This document shows positions 48,501-59,669 of a stretch of DNA of 64,000 nucleotides, piece after piece (positions within the stretch are counted from its first letter, which is position 1; each line of letters opens with the position of its first letter). Origin of the DNA: Plectrocnemia conspersa. Its lineage: Eukaryota; Arthropoda; Insecta; Trichoptera; Polycentropodidae. Location: contig VTFK01000265.1 in assembly GCA_009617715.1 (NCBI GenBank), forward strand, positions 558,001 to 622,000, read 5' to 3'. The translations under genes were made by a program, and so were the position numbers. The notes below the pieces were generated by a model. That model did no database searches. It was not told where the DNA came from and was given only the letters and a program-made list of their open reading frames with translations.

Positions 48501-51500
48501 TATTTATTAATTATATTGTGTAAGCATAAACGGAAAAAATGAGAGGCTTCGAAACGTGGAAACACTTTAATGCAATATTTTTAGGAATGAATGGCGAAAC
48601 AAAAAAAGATCTTAAATACATATATGTGAATGTCGGTACCACCCGTAATTTTTGCGTTAAATTAGTTGTTAAATTCGTAAAAGGTTAATATAATTAATTT
48701 TTCCCCTCGGATTTATCTGCAAGAGTTTTTTCTTCGGCGTGACAAACAAACAATTATGCGCATCCGAGAAGACGTCCATTAATGGTATTTCTTAACAAGT
48801 GCACTGAAACCGTTGAACCTAAAAAAAAAACAAGAATTGTTGCCAAATATATTCGCTAAAGCAGCATATTCCCGAGAAAGACGGCATCGCCAAATTTACC
48901 ACTACACTGTTAAATACGACAAAGACTCATAATCTGTATTAGACAAAAACAAAGAGTCTGGTTACATCTCGAATCATCGGCATTGGTCAGATCGAGGACT
49001 GGAAGTTGTATTTGAGTAGTACCATTTTTCATTTATTTCGTGTTTGGGAGATCATAATTAGTGATTATTATAATTAAAATTCTGATCGATCATCACAGTG
49101 TGATGATCGATCAGAGCTAGTATTTTCTAGCCTTTCCAGGTTGTAGCCAATATAAATATACGAAATGGCAGCAAAGATTTGAATTACATCACAAAACTCC
49201 CCCATAACATTAGCTTTTGAGTTAAAACTCCAACTGCGAAATCAAAAGTTTACTACATTTTTATGAATTGAAATATTTAGAATAAATAATAACTCATCTG
49301 AAATTCAATTGCTACTCGATGTTTCAATCGATGTTGTAATGAATTCGAAAGCAGGTTTAGAGGTTAAAAAAAATTGTAATGTTTACTTCATATTTAAGAT
49401 GAAAATATACGAATGGAATTAATGTAATTGCGGTACCATTATGTGTTAAAAAAACACATTGAAAATATATGTAACAACTTAATATGTATAAACAATCCCC
49501 CCCTAATGTTTTTACGCGAAGGGGGGGGGGGCAATTAAATGTCATTTTTTTTAATATTTCGATTTCATTAGATTCATAGTAAAAGTGATTTTTAAAATGA
49601 CAAATATTTTTATTTAAAAACTCATTATTATTTGAAACTTTGATGTATTATATTTCATGAATTATAAAAAATAATATTAACCAAAGGGTCGCCTCTGAAC
49701 CTTTTGCAGCAGTCCGTCCTTTGGATCACTTTTTGGAATCAGAACTTTTTAGAATCAGGGATTACTTTTTCGTGTATTTCTTTTCACTTTTTCAAGTTAA
49801 CAAATTCTTGAACGATTTTTTCGTATGTAAACATTCTGTCGCGTGAATGTTTAGTGAATGAACATTATGTCATTTTAATGTTTTGTCGTGCAAACATTTT
49901 GTCTATAAACGCTTTATCGTTGGAACATTTTGTCCGTGATCATACTGTAGTGTACACGATAAACGATTTGTGGTGACACTAGTTAAAAATCGCACCATTA
50001 CTATTAACAGCCAACTCGCGGAACTTCTTATAACAGCTTTGCCCTAAAACAAAGTTCGGCAAACTTTTTTTGGTAGCGGCAAAAAAAGCAAAGGAAAAAA
50101 ATAGCGGGCCATTATAATTTATTCTAAAATTTTAAAAACAATAAAACAAAAACAAATTTAAAATTTTAAAAACAAATAAACAAAAAATATACAAATATTA
50201 ATGTGACGAATGAAATTGCAACTGCATTTTTAAAAGTGACTTTGCAACCAAATAGACGCTGAAAATATATTTATTGAAAAATGTCAATAAATAATTTCCT
50301 ATAATTTTCATTTACGATATTGAAATTGGTGTTTAATAAATTAGTCTTTCATTTTAATACGACAAAGCTATACCGAGTTGTAATAATTACTTTAAGTCAT
50401 TGATAATTATTTGTTATTTTAATAATATGAATTGCATACGGTGTTATTAATTTTACTAATTATTTCCGTATTTATACTTAAGCAATTATAGAATACGTCA
50501 ATGATTATATACTAAGTAAAAGCCGAATAAACATTTTCTATTTTCCATAACAACACACTTTTAATATGTCTATCTAGGTGGTTTGAAACCGGTGTAAACC
50601 AGCTATATATCAATTTATAATCTAAATCAAAACAAATTTCAAGTATAAAAGCCCCAGTTTTGATTCTGACTGTCAGTCGCAAAGATGGAGAGCTTACTGA
50701 ACAGTGATCTTAAGTAAGCCTTCCATCTTTGCGATTGATAATCAGTTCTCGTCTATAACTTATCAATATCAGATATTGATTTTAGTTGCTCGAACGTTAC
50801 GGGTATGTCGGCGTAGACACGAACCCACAAAAAAATGCAACGGCGTTAAATTACATGATCTTGGCGGGCAGTCGACGTTACCAAAATGTAAATGGGATAA
50901 GAATGTATTGTTGAAACCACATGTCTTCCACATAAATATATTCAATTTAGTGCCAAAAATAATCGGTTATCGTGCACCAAACAGTCACTTTTTGGTCATG
51001 TAATGGTCTCTCCTGAGGATTTTCCTCGCAATATATGCGGCAATTTTGCTTATTAACATACACAGAGAGGTGGATATGTGGAAACACGAATTAAATCAGC
51101 CTGTATTTCTTTAAATGACGCATTTTTCTGGCCAAATTCAAAGGGGGAGGAACCAGCTCCCCTCAAATGACGTCCCTGGTACATATACTTGTAAACAAAT
51201 ATGTTAACAAATTGAGTCACGTGTCATCGCTAATGAAAGTATTCAGTCAAATGCATAATTGGAAAATTTGACTGAATATTTATGTATACATATATGTATT
51301 GTGTTTTCTCGGTTTTCATTTTATATATTGATTTTTTTTAATATTGCACTAAAAATATTCTTTGCATTTTTTATTTTGCCCATCGCACATTTTTATTGGC
51401 AATGCGGCCCACAGACCCCAACGAGTTGGCCATGCCTGGTCTAACACATTTCAGAATACTGACCTGCAGACTTTCTTGTGGTCGGGTAAGTGTAGGGCGG

Positions 51501-51696
51501 AACGCGCGTATCCCACGAAAAATGTGTTGGGAGGCAGCCGGCGGTCTCTGTGCAGCATCCACAGCGTAGGATAGATTTTTTTCTTAGCTAGGTCGCCGGA
51601 AGCGCCTAGCACGACGAACACGTGCACTTCCGCCATAGCTCTGAGCCGACTGACGGCCGAGCCGCTGCCTCCCCACTTGGTCGCGCCGCTCTCCAT
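45529..51696 (-). CDS. Zw: Glucose-6-phosphate 1-dehydrogenase
   Basis: Cytosolic NADP-dependent enzyme that oxidises glucose 6-phosphate to 6-phosphogluconolactone, the entry step of the pentose phosphate pathway and a main NADPH source. Two exons, 51464-51696 and 45529-46819, joined by a GT-AG intron of 4,644 bp; 507 residues, close to the usual length of about 515. Residues 31-40 ([10 protein letters not shown]) form the NADP Rossmann loop. EKPFGRD lies near 163-169 and the substrate/catalytic RIDHYLGKE at about 191-199; further on are [20 protein letters not shown] with the catalytic His, [20 protein letters not shown], and the structural-NADP region up to the end ([19 protein letters not shown]). 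Start: Met1 at 51696; an internal Met21 is also possible. No breaks. Confidence 0.97.
46975..47345. repeat. Head-to-head pair of family A repeats
   Basis: From about 47200 the plus strand reads right (ACGATTTTATTG, GTGAATTTTTGACTTTTGAG, GCGCTTTCTTATTAGTC). From about 47195 leftwards the minus strand reads the same family to CAATATGCGAGATGCGACGT near 47010. The two copies diverge from a shared centre CGCCGTCGCAGTG, making a foldback layout. Confidence 0.8.
47362..47420 (+). repeat. Foldback repeat family A, short copy
   Basis: AAGCGTTTCCACTGCGACGG and ATGATTTTATTGCTATTGAA match the start of copy 1. It ends after about 55 bp. Confidence 0.7.
47770..48030 (+). repeat. Dispersed repeat family B, copy 3
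   Basis: See copy 2 at 20865-21135 for the shared blocks. Here a short palindrome, TGGCCATTTGTAGGCCA, sits where copy 2 has GGCCTTTATGTTGGGCGACC. Confidence 0.7.
49081..49115. repeat. Perfect 35-bp palindrome
   Basis: TCTGATCGATCATCACA and TGTGATGATCGATCAGA are exact reverse complements around a single G. It lies in the G6PD intron. Confidence 0.95.
49497..49531. repeat. C-run / G-run foldback
   Basis: Seven C, about 16 bases, then twelve G. It forms a GC hairpin and could form a G-quadruplex with other strands. It lies in AT-rich intron DNA; length polymorphism or assembly error is likely here. Confidence 0.7.
50672..50739. repeat. 68-bp imperfect hairpin
   Basis: Arms 50672-50698 and 50713-50739 pair over 27 bp with about four mismatches (TCGCAAAGATGG / CCATCTTTGCGA), around a 14-base loop. 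The geometry is compatible with a small-RNA precursor or a MITE end pair. Confidence 0.8.
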
Positions 51697-51930
51697 GTGT
51701 TAACCCCACCGCGACCGGCTGCAACCGAATCGCGACTGTACCTGCAAGCGAACTGCACGCAGGTGCACACATTCGCAACAGGTATAAGGACTTCGCGCGC
51801 AATTCGCAACAGGGTTGCCAATCAACAAAAAACAAGACTGCTTCGTATAACGAATCCGAGTTTATTCGACGCCTTATATGACGAGATTTATTACGCAAAT
51901 TTGTTGATCCGACGATAAATTGGTTTTTAG
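51697..51930 (-). promoter_or_regulatory. G6PD upstream region
   Basis: GC-rich sequence just above the start codon (51697-51790), presumably 5' UTR and core promoter. No TATA box is obvious. Beyond about 51830 the sequence becomes AT-rich. Confidence 0.4.
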
Positions 51931-51939
51931 TTATACAAG

Positions 51940-52240
51940 GGTGATCCAATTCGAGCTTTCTTTCTTGGCAGTACTGTAAATCAGACAGCTGGCAATAATC
52001 ACGCGTGTTCAAAGTTTCGAATGTTAGTTTGTAACAAAACATTTACGAAATAGATTGCTCAATACGTTAAAATTGTTTAACTGTTCTACAGAAATAACAA
52101 TTCTGCACCAACTGTGTTTCAAAATATACGGGAAGATATGGTCAATTTCATCGTCTTACTGAGCAAACAATTCGCAACATAGTGAAAAAGATTGGAGAGA
52201 ATGAAAGTGTTTGAGATAGGGTAAGGCCTGTTCAATATTG
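51940..52240 (+). pseudogene. Tc1/mariner-type (DUF4817) transposon relic, copy 1
   Basis: ACTGTAAATCAGACAGCTG, TTAGTTTGTAACAAAACATTTACG and CTGTTCTACAGAAATAACAA match copy 2 at 56890. The plus strand encodes part of the N-terminal helix-turn-helix (LFYRNNNSAPTVFQNIRED), with stops. The catalytic region is not preserved. Confidence 0.7.
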
Positions 52241-52244
52241 GGTT

Positions 52245-54330
52245 TTGAATAGCACAAAGCTAACCAAATTTATGAAAAGTTGTGCGAATCGCGATTTCTT
52301 TCTTATCTATGCCACAGAGGCAAAAAAAAACTGTTGATTTAAGAAAGGCAGACCATCGTGGCGATAAGTGTTCAATGTCAGTTGATGCAGAAAATTTTGC
52401 TAAGATACACGATATAGACTTGAGTGAAGTTGCGTGAAATAGTAGATTTCAACTGGAAAGTTGCCAACGGTTCTCATGAATCTTGGACTAAAAACATACA
52501 CGATATCAAATTTAAATGGGGTTTCTTAGCCATGATCTAGCGTAATAAGAACAATTTTGTATATCGATTTGTGATCATTACTACATTTAAAGCTGGTTAA
52601 AATTAGTTCGAAGATTATGGAAAAACGGTAAAATATTTTAATAGTGATTATTATATTCTTCTGTTCATATTGCAATTCACTATTGGTGAAAAAACTAGAA
52701 CGTAACATAAGCAAATCCTCCCCCTTAGTCGTTTTAAACAACTGCCAGAATCCATTATATTGCCTTTTAATTGATTATTCATGCTCTTTATTCACTAGAT
52801 TTAGCTACCTCCGACTTCCATATTTTTTTACAACTAAGAATAAAAAATAACCACAATACATTAGTGTCACAGTCTATAGTAGTTTTAATTTGTATCGTGC
52901 TTGATAGATCGGAATTAGTGATTATTAAATAATTACTACTTCGAATGAACATCACATATTAGATTTTCCTATACTTTCTTAAACTCACGGATGATTGTGA
53001 TGAACAATTAAAATCGAGGTACATTGTGGATATATAATAACACATTATTATTGTAAATTATATATTGGCTCCCATATAAAAGTGCAGTTAATATTTTTTC
53101 GCAAGTTAATAATAGATATGTTAATCGATAATTATCAATGTTGATATGACATTTTTGACAAAAATGTTACTTACCAAATGTTTGTAAAGCTTAATCATGA
53201 AAATGTTTTATTTAACAGTTGGAATTTATTTAAGTAATCTCCTAAATGTTATGATTCCTAGTGGATTACCCCAGTATAAACTAGCGCTCAAGATTGGTAA
53301 AACTATAATGCAGCTGAATTTTATTCTATGAAAAACTATGAAACGGAACGCAGTTGGTCGGAAAGGCGATGGACGCATATACGATTGAAGCAACGATTAC
53401 TGCTATATTTAAAGAAGATAATGTGTTGTTGTTTTATTATAAAAAAACAATTTATGTAGCTATATTTTCATTTCATAGTGTTTAAAGATACATAGAAACT
53501 GGAGATTTGCCAATTTATTTATAACTTGTTGATTCTTTTTTTCTTGAATAATGGAATATGCGTATTTTTGGTTCAATTTCATTTTAAAGTTTACATTATT
53601 ATTGTTGCATTGCAAATAAGTAATACTATAAAGCTCTCCAGTGCAAATTTGTTTAATTATCTCAATATTCATCAGCGATATTATGAAAAACCCAATAAGA
53701 AATTATCGCTAAGAATTATAATTAATATATCGACTTCCTAGATGCAGAATTACCACGTGAAGCTTAGACCACTATCTTTTATAGCGATGATCTAATATTA
53801 ATAAAAAAATAATTGAATATAGCATAACAATATGCATTCAAGCTGCGTAGTGAGAAATATCTTAATTTATTATTTCTTATATACTTCCATTAAAATCCAG
53901 TAATCAACAAATAAAATCGCATTTAAATGAATATCACCGTCAACCCTCGAGAAAAGATTTAAAGATAAAATTGAAAAAACCCGTTGCGTATGCACACAGA
54001 TATAGCACAAGCAATGCCGTCAAGAATGTTAAGTATGTAAAGAAATCGCGGATCTGTCTGAACTCGTTCTTTCACAGTCATCTTTTGAGATTTTGCCGTT
54101 ATGTGTGCGATTTCTAAAAATAATTTAGGACACATTTGCTAAATGCTTACTTTCAGTTATGATTATTGGAATTAAATTGCAATTCAGCTCGCGAATGCCG
54201 TATAAGGTAAAGCAATTTGTGTCGACTAAATTAATATAAAAGAAAAACATAAAATAATAATTAACAAAATTGTCGAATGTAAATTCGGCAGCTTTAGGGT
54301 TAATTTATTCATCGATAGCGTAATAGACAT
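52245..54330. other. Gene-free AT-rich stretch
   Basis: 52300-52500 may be further decay of the transposon copy. No gene, RNA or other repeat was recognised in the rest. Confidence 0.4.
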
Positions 54331-54771
54331 AGAACATTTATATGTTGTCAATACATATGACGTAATTAGTGCAAATTGGGTTTTCTTCGAACTTTTTATT
54401 TTCTTCAGTATCTACTTCATATTTTATAGACGGCATAGAAGTGAAACACGATATAGGATATGTAGGAATTCTTTGAACAGTTATTAGTACAAGAATGTCA
54501 GTTAAGCTGTTTAGCATAACTAAACTTTTTGTGTACGCGGCGACATAAGTAATTGGCATGTATTTAAATGAAAAGTATATAAAATAATTGTTAGATAAAA
54601 CAATTTGCTTGTGCATTATAATAATAAAAAATAGTCATTAAATAAATATATTTATGTTCAATTAAAAATATTAGATTAAGCAATATTTTATTTGTTGTGT
54701 GAACTAAAACGAATAATTTGCGCATTAAAATAAATAATCTGCGCATTAGCGTTCCGTTGATGTAGGTAACG

Positions 54772-54828
54772 ACAGAAATTAAGCAGCATTGGGGGTGGTC
54801 GGTACTTGGATGGGTGACCGCTAAAGGG
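54772..54828 (+). pseudogene. 5S rRNA-derived fragment
   Basis: GAAATTAAGCAGC (internal box A region) and GGTACTTGGATGGGTGACCG (box C region) lie at the right spacing for a 5S rRNA gene. The first 40-odd and the last 20 bases of 5S are absent. It is either a 5S pseudogene or the head of a 5S-type SINE (SINE3). Confidence 0.8.
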
Positions 54829-54834
54829 TGAACG

Positions 54835-56470
54835 ACAAGTTATTAGTTTACTATAACGAGTTTTTTCATTGTTGGACAGATTAGGTGCGTTAGTCAGACA
54901 AGTGAACACTCCATGAATAACTCTTTGCAATGAATTTATTTAAATGGAAGATTATATAAATTGCTAACAAGATTTATGTACCTTACATAAACGGTTTAAT
55001 AACTTGTCGCATTGTGGCCAACGACATCTAAATCTAAATATAATAATTTTATATGTAGAAGTTTCGGATCTGGCTGTCGTGTGCTTACTCAGCAATTTAG
55101 AGGTGCTTGATGAAAGCGTTTGTTATATGAAATAAAATGACGACACGCACAAATTTGTTCACACGGTATTTAATATGTTAAACTATAATATATTTTCGTA
55201 AAGATTTTAGGTTTATGACTAGCGTGTTTTAAATACAATATCATAGTGGAGGCCGGAAAAAATCTTATTATAAGACAAGGCTGATTGGTATTTTAACTCA
55301 ATAAAAATAAATGACTTTTCGTGCTGTTTATGTTATGCTAAAACAGTCTGAAACCAATTGACCGATAAGTCTCAAGATAAAACTTACATAAATGTATAAA
55401 TAAACAAACATTCTGCCATCCCTGAATGGAAAAATACAAGTCGTATAACGCATGCAATGCTTCACGATGTAACATGTAAAAGACACACATGTACGATATA
55501 ATTTTACCTTTGACGATATCTGTACTTATTGTTAGATGCCTTCTAATCTAATCGCTGTATGAAGCAATTAAAAAATCCAACTACTACATACAAAAAAGTT
55601 GTCAATATATAGCGGTTAAGGTCTCGCCTGGGGTCAGAGCTGCAGTTTTCAATTGATTCAATAGTCATAAATAAACTGCAATTTTGATCGACTTGCTGCA
55701 TTGATTAAAGATTTTTTTACTACTTATATGGCAAAATATTCCAATTTTTATAAGATACCAAACTGATATTTATAAAAATAGTTGTTGAAAGTAAAATCTC
55801 CTAAAATTCGTGCTGAATTGCCAAGTGAATTTTGATGTTTTTTAAAATACAAGTTTATTTACAATAACTGCAATCAATGCGTTTGAAAACTTACCAAATT
55901 CTGTGGGTATGTAATTCTTAGCGAAAAAAATTAAACATATTTTATTATTCATTGAACGTTTTTAGACATAACTCTTGGTTTTTAGTGTTTGTTTTACAAC
56001 ATTTTCCTCGTGTCTTTTTTTGTAGATTTATTTACTTAAAAAGTAAATGTATTTTTAAACACACATTTCCTTAAGAAAAACATTGCTAATAAACGCCGAA
56101 TCAACCAGCAATTTGCGTTTTGCTTCACAATCTGCGAAGAAGGACGTCACGGATGAAGAACACAATTAGAAAGTTTTTGTTTAGTTTTAATAGCAATTTC
56201 GCAAAACACGTGGTACGCAATAACAGCAAAAAAAATAGCACTATTTGAATTGCCAGTAAAAATTATAAACTTATAAATAAATTATATATAATCCTCACTT
56301 TATTAAATATAATATATAAAATTAATCCTAATTCAAAAGACAACTTTTCACTTAAACCAAAGGATCTATGATCCAATGTCATTAAATTTATATTTACAAT
56401 ATTACAGTTTGACGAAATATACACTAAATGTGAATAATTTATAACTCTAAAATATTTCAATTCAATATGA
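54835..56470. other. Gene-free AT-rich stretch
   Basis: No supported feature. No SINE tail or LINE match could be recognised after the 5S-like fragment. Confidence 0.4.
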
Positions 56471-56480
56471 TACGCTAGAT

Positions 56481-56728
56481 CAGGGTTTCCCAAACTTTTT
56501 GAGCGACGGAACACTTCGTAAATCCGAAAATTTTGGCGGAACACTTAGCTTATTTTGCTGGACCCAACTTCTAGGTACTAAAATCTTCGCCTTCATTATG
56601 AAGTAGAATATGTTCATTCTTTTAATTTACTCCAAATTTTTGTGAGTTATCTATTTAGGCTCCATGGAACACATATTTTAGATTCGCGGAACACCAGTGT
56701 TCCGCGGAACATAGTTTGGGAAACCATG
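56481..56728. mobile_element. hAT-type MITE, 248 bp, with 8-bp target duplication
   Basis: Ends CAGGGTTTCCCAAAC and AGTTTGGGAAACCATG are inverted repeats. CGCTAGAT occurs on both sides (56473-56480 and 56729-56736). Internally it has further complementary pieces (GGAACACT, AGTGTTCCGCGGAACA). It has no coding capacity. Confidence 0.93.
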
Positions 56729-56887
56729 CGCTAGATTATATGTCATTTTAAACTTTAAATGGTAGATTATAATAGATTCAATTATGTTTAAGACGTTTTT
56801 TCTATAAATTTGTTTTACAGGAAATGATATATTTTGCTCTCAAGCCTCATAAAACTGCAGTTATGTTCTTTACTTGCTAGTTATATA

Positions 56888-57960
56888 GGTTGATATAATT
56901 CGAGTTTCCTATGTTTGCAACACTGTAAATCAGACAGCTGTCAATAAGCACGCGTGTTCATGGTGTCAAATATTAGTTTGCAACAATATATTTACGAAAT
57001 GGATCACTTAACCACTGCTCAACGCGTTAAAATTGCACAACTGTTCTACAGAAATAACAATTCTGGAATTTACTGGAAGGTTATGGTCAATTTTATCGTC
57101 TTACTGAACGAACAATTCGCAACGTAGTGAGTCTGGAAGCGTAGGAAATAGAGTAAGGCCTGAGCACCATCGTGGCGCCCATGGAGCAAAGAATATTGCT
57201 GCTGTAAAAGTAGCTGAAGTGCCGGAATTATCGATTAAAAATCATTTGCAACTTTTGGGCTTTTCTTTATTTTGCATCTGGATTTGCATTTACACCCTTA
57301 TAAAATTCAGATAACACAAAAACTAGAGTCCAGAGACGATGGACAATGAAGTATTTACGCAAATTGGGTGTTAAATCAGGAGGAAGTTTATGCTGATTTT
57401 TCAAAGAAAAACTTCTTCTCTGATGAGGATCATTTCCACCTCTCTGTGTATGTTAATAAGCAAAATTGCCGCATATGGTATGAGGAAAATTCTCGTGTGA
57501 TTTACGAGAGAGTATTACATTACCTAAAAAGTGACTGTTTGGTGCGCATTGTAATCGGGTGGCTTCATTGGGCCTTACTTTTTTTGAAAACGATGAAGAT
57601 CGGACTGTAACAGTCAACGGTGAGCACTATAGGCGCATGATAACCGATTCTTTTTGGCACCAAATCGAAAATATTGACATGGAAGACATGTGGTTCCAAC
57701 AAGATGGCGTAACTTGCCACACATAAATTTGCTAGATTTCGGACTTAATTTACAACGTATTATTTTTTTATATCGCTACGAACAGAAATCGAAGCGAAGA
57801 ACTCGCACATTATCAATAGCTACATCGCAAAAATTCGTTTCACTAAAAAGTGGGTCGCTTACCAAAAAAAAGGATCCACAGAACTACATTCTGAATGATG
57901 ACTCAAACAATTTTCTGACATAACAGTATCAATTTATAAAATGTACAGGCCAAGAGCCGC
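56888..57960 (+). pseudogene. Tc1/mariner-type (DUF4817-DDE) transposon relic, copy 2
   Basis: In order on the plus strand: MDHLTTAQRVKIAQLFYRNN (helix-turn-helix), GQFYRLTERTIRN, RPEHHRGAHGAKNIAAVKV, then after frameshifts [20 protein letters not shown] (first acidic residue), FFENDEDRTVTVNGEHYRRM-like sequence, FWHQIENIDMEDMWFQQDG (second catalytic Asp in QQDG, then VTCHT). The third acidic motif is not seen. Several frameshifts break it. Terminal motif ACTGTAAATCAGACAGCTG is shared with copy 1. Confidence 0.8.
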
Positions 57961-57964
57961 GTTC

Positions 57965-59270
57965 GATTTGTTACAAATTAATAGATGTCAAGGCCGACGA
58001 TCGAATCACGTGTCTATCAATTCTAAACAACGGGTGTAAAACACGAAACTTTCGAAGTAGACAATCATTCGTTTCAACCTTCGGTGAAACATAATGGATG
58101 TCTGTTAATTCTGAACATTGACCGTATAGTTTAGATCCTGAATTCTCTTGCGCCAATTGAATATTGTAAAGATCTTAATGCTCAGAGTCAAAACTTGAGT
58201 TTTGAAGTGCATCGCTCTCAACCTTCAACCGGCACTTCATGACTTATGAAGGTGACTTTATAACCTGATCGTGCCATATTACATTTTTGTACAACTAACT
58301 TTTCATCTGTATCATGGTTAAGCACACCTTCCATCGTGTCGTAATCGTACGAAATGATTGTACGACCATAGCTCACGGCTATAGAACACTCGTTATATCA
58401 TATGTTGGTCGTTGAGATTCTAAACCTGCTAGATATTTTCATTTCATTAGTAAATTGAACAAAAATTTACTTTAGCATAGTGTTATAAAGTCGGTCTATT
58501 TTCAGCTTCTAGGTTAAAAGTTTATCGCGGAAGGTTTTGAGAGGGATTTGATGTATTCTTATTATACTCTCAGTAGCTTTAATTTCTATGTTCATTGAAA
58601 AACTTATCGACACGACATAAAATAAATGTTATTGCGACAAACTAGCTACGACTCGAGCGAAGATCGATATTATCGGTCTCCTGACGGTCCGCATGGTACG
58701 GAATTCTACATAATAACATTCTCCATAACAATAGAGACTAGCATATTAAAATCGTTATGATAATTAAACTGTAAATATATTAAGGAGACGTCATTCTTCG
58801 TCTCACTGGATAAAATAACTATGCCAAGTTTTGGTTGGTTCGAATAAGAATATATGTATATAGTATATATTATACATATATAATATTTAATAATATAATA
58901 AATAAGTTGTATATAATGCAGCATTCAACAATTTTGCACCTTTTTCCTACAAATATAAAATCAAACTAGACGTAAACTCATGCACCTATTTCAATTGCAC
59001 CTTTTCGCTATATATCACGTTTTTAAGATATGTTAAATTTAATTACTATTTAAATATTTGACTATATGTTTAAAAATATAGAGCATGAATCATAGTCTAT
59101 CATATTTAATTATTAATAATCTGAGTGTTGCGCTCTACATTATAATTAAAAATTATTTTAGAAAACCCAGTCCTTTTTTGTAAAAAAATTGTGACAAAAA
59201 AAAGTTAATTAAATTGAATTTTAAAGAAATAATATATATAGTTACTGAATGTATTTTTAGTTAGAATTCA
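57965..59270. other. Gene-free stretch
   Basis: No exon, RNA or classified repeat was recognised. 58850-58900 is a short (TA)-rich patch. Confidence 0.4.
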
Positions 59271-59419
59271 TTTTTACAGCAACAACTGCTGACGCTACAT
59301 CAATTTGAAGTAATAAGTCCGATAGCCTCATCCGTTGAGATAGTCAGTGTCAAGTTTGAACAAGTTGTGACTTGTCAGCCGGCTTCCAGAGCCGGAAGAG
59401 TTAGGTCGTGTTTACCGTG

Positions 59420-59660
59420 TCTGTCGCGTTAGCATTAAGTTGCAAAAAAGTGCCAAAGAAGTTCATGAAATGTTAAAATCAATATATGGCGATAATGTGG
59501 TGACTCTTAAGACTGTTAACAAGTGGTATGAGTGAATTAAAAACATAAATTAAGTTGTCGAGACGTCCTTCGACCTCAAAAACAGAAGAGTACGTGCAAA
59601 AATTTTAAAAATGGTTCGTTCGATTAGGCGACTGACTATTCGAGAACTTGGCGAAGAACT
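59420..59660 (+). pseudogene. mariner transposase N-terminal fragment
   Basis: The plus strand reads LQKSAKEVHEMLKSIYGDNV then VTLKTVNKWYE, a stop, remnants of the GRPS linker, and VRSIRRLTIRELGEELKFS. These are the two helix-turn-helix halves of a mariner transposase. The catalytic domain is absent. Confidence 0.75.
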
Positions 59661-59669
59661 GAAATTCTC

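Larger units (their letters stand above)
46820..51463 (-). other. G6PD intron, 4.6 kb, repeat-filled
   Basis: Holds family A repeats (46975-47420), a family B repeat (47770-48030), the palindromes at 49081-49115 and 50672-50739, and two CAGGGACGTCATTT-type termini. No nested exon is supported. Confidence 0.75.

Noticed and set aside
54338..54616. 92-codon minus-strand ORF
   Set aside because: Mixed composition, but no acceptor or donor logic, no motif and no neighbouring exon. Treated as chance in AT-rich DNA.
54772..54828. Functional 5S rRNA gene
   Set aside because: Both ends of 5S are missing and only the internal promoter half remains.
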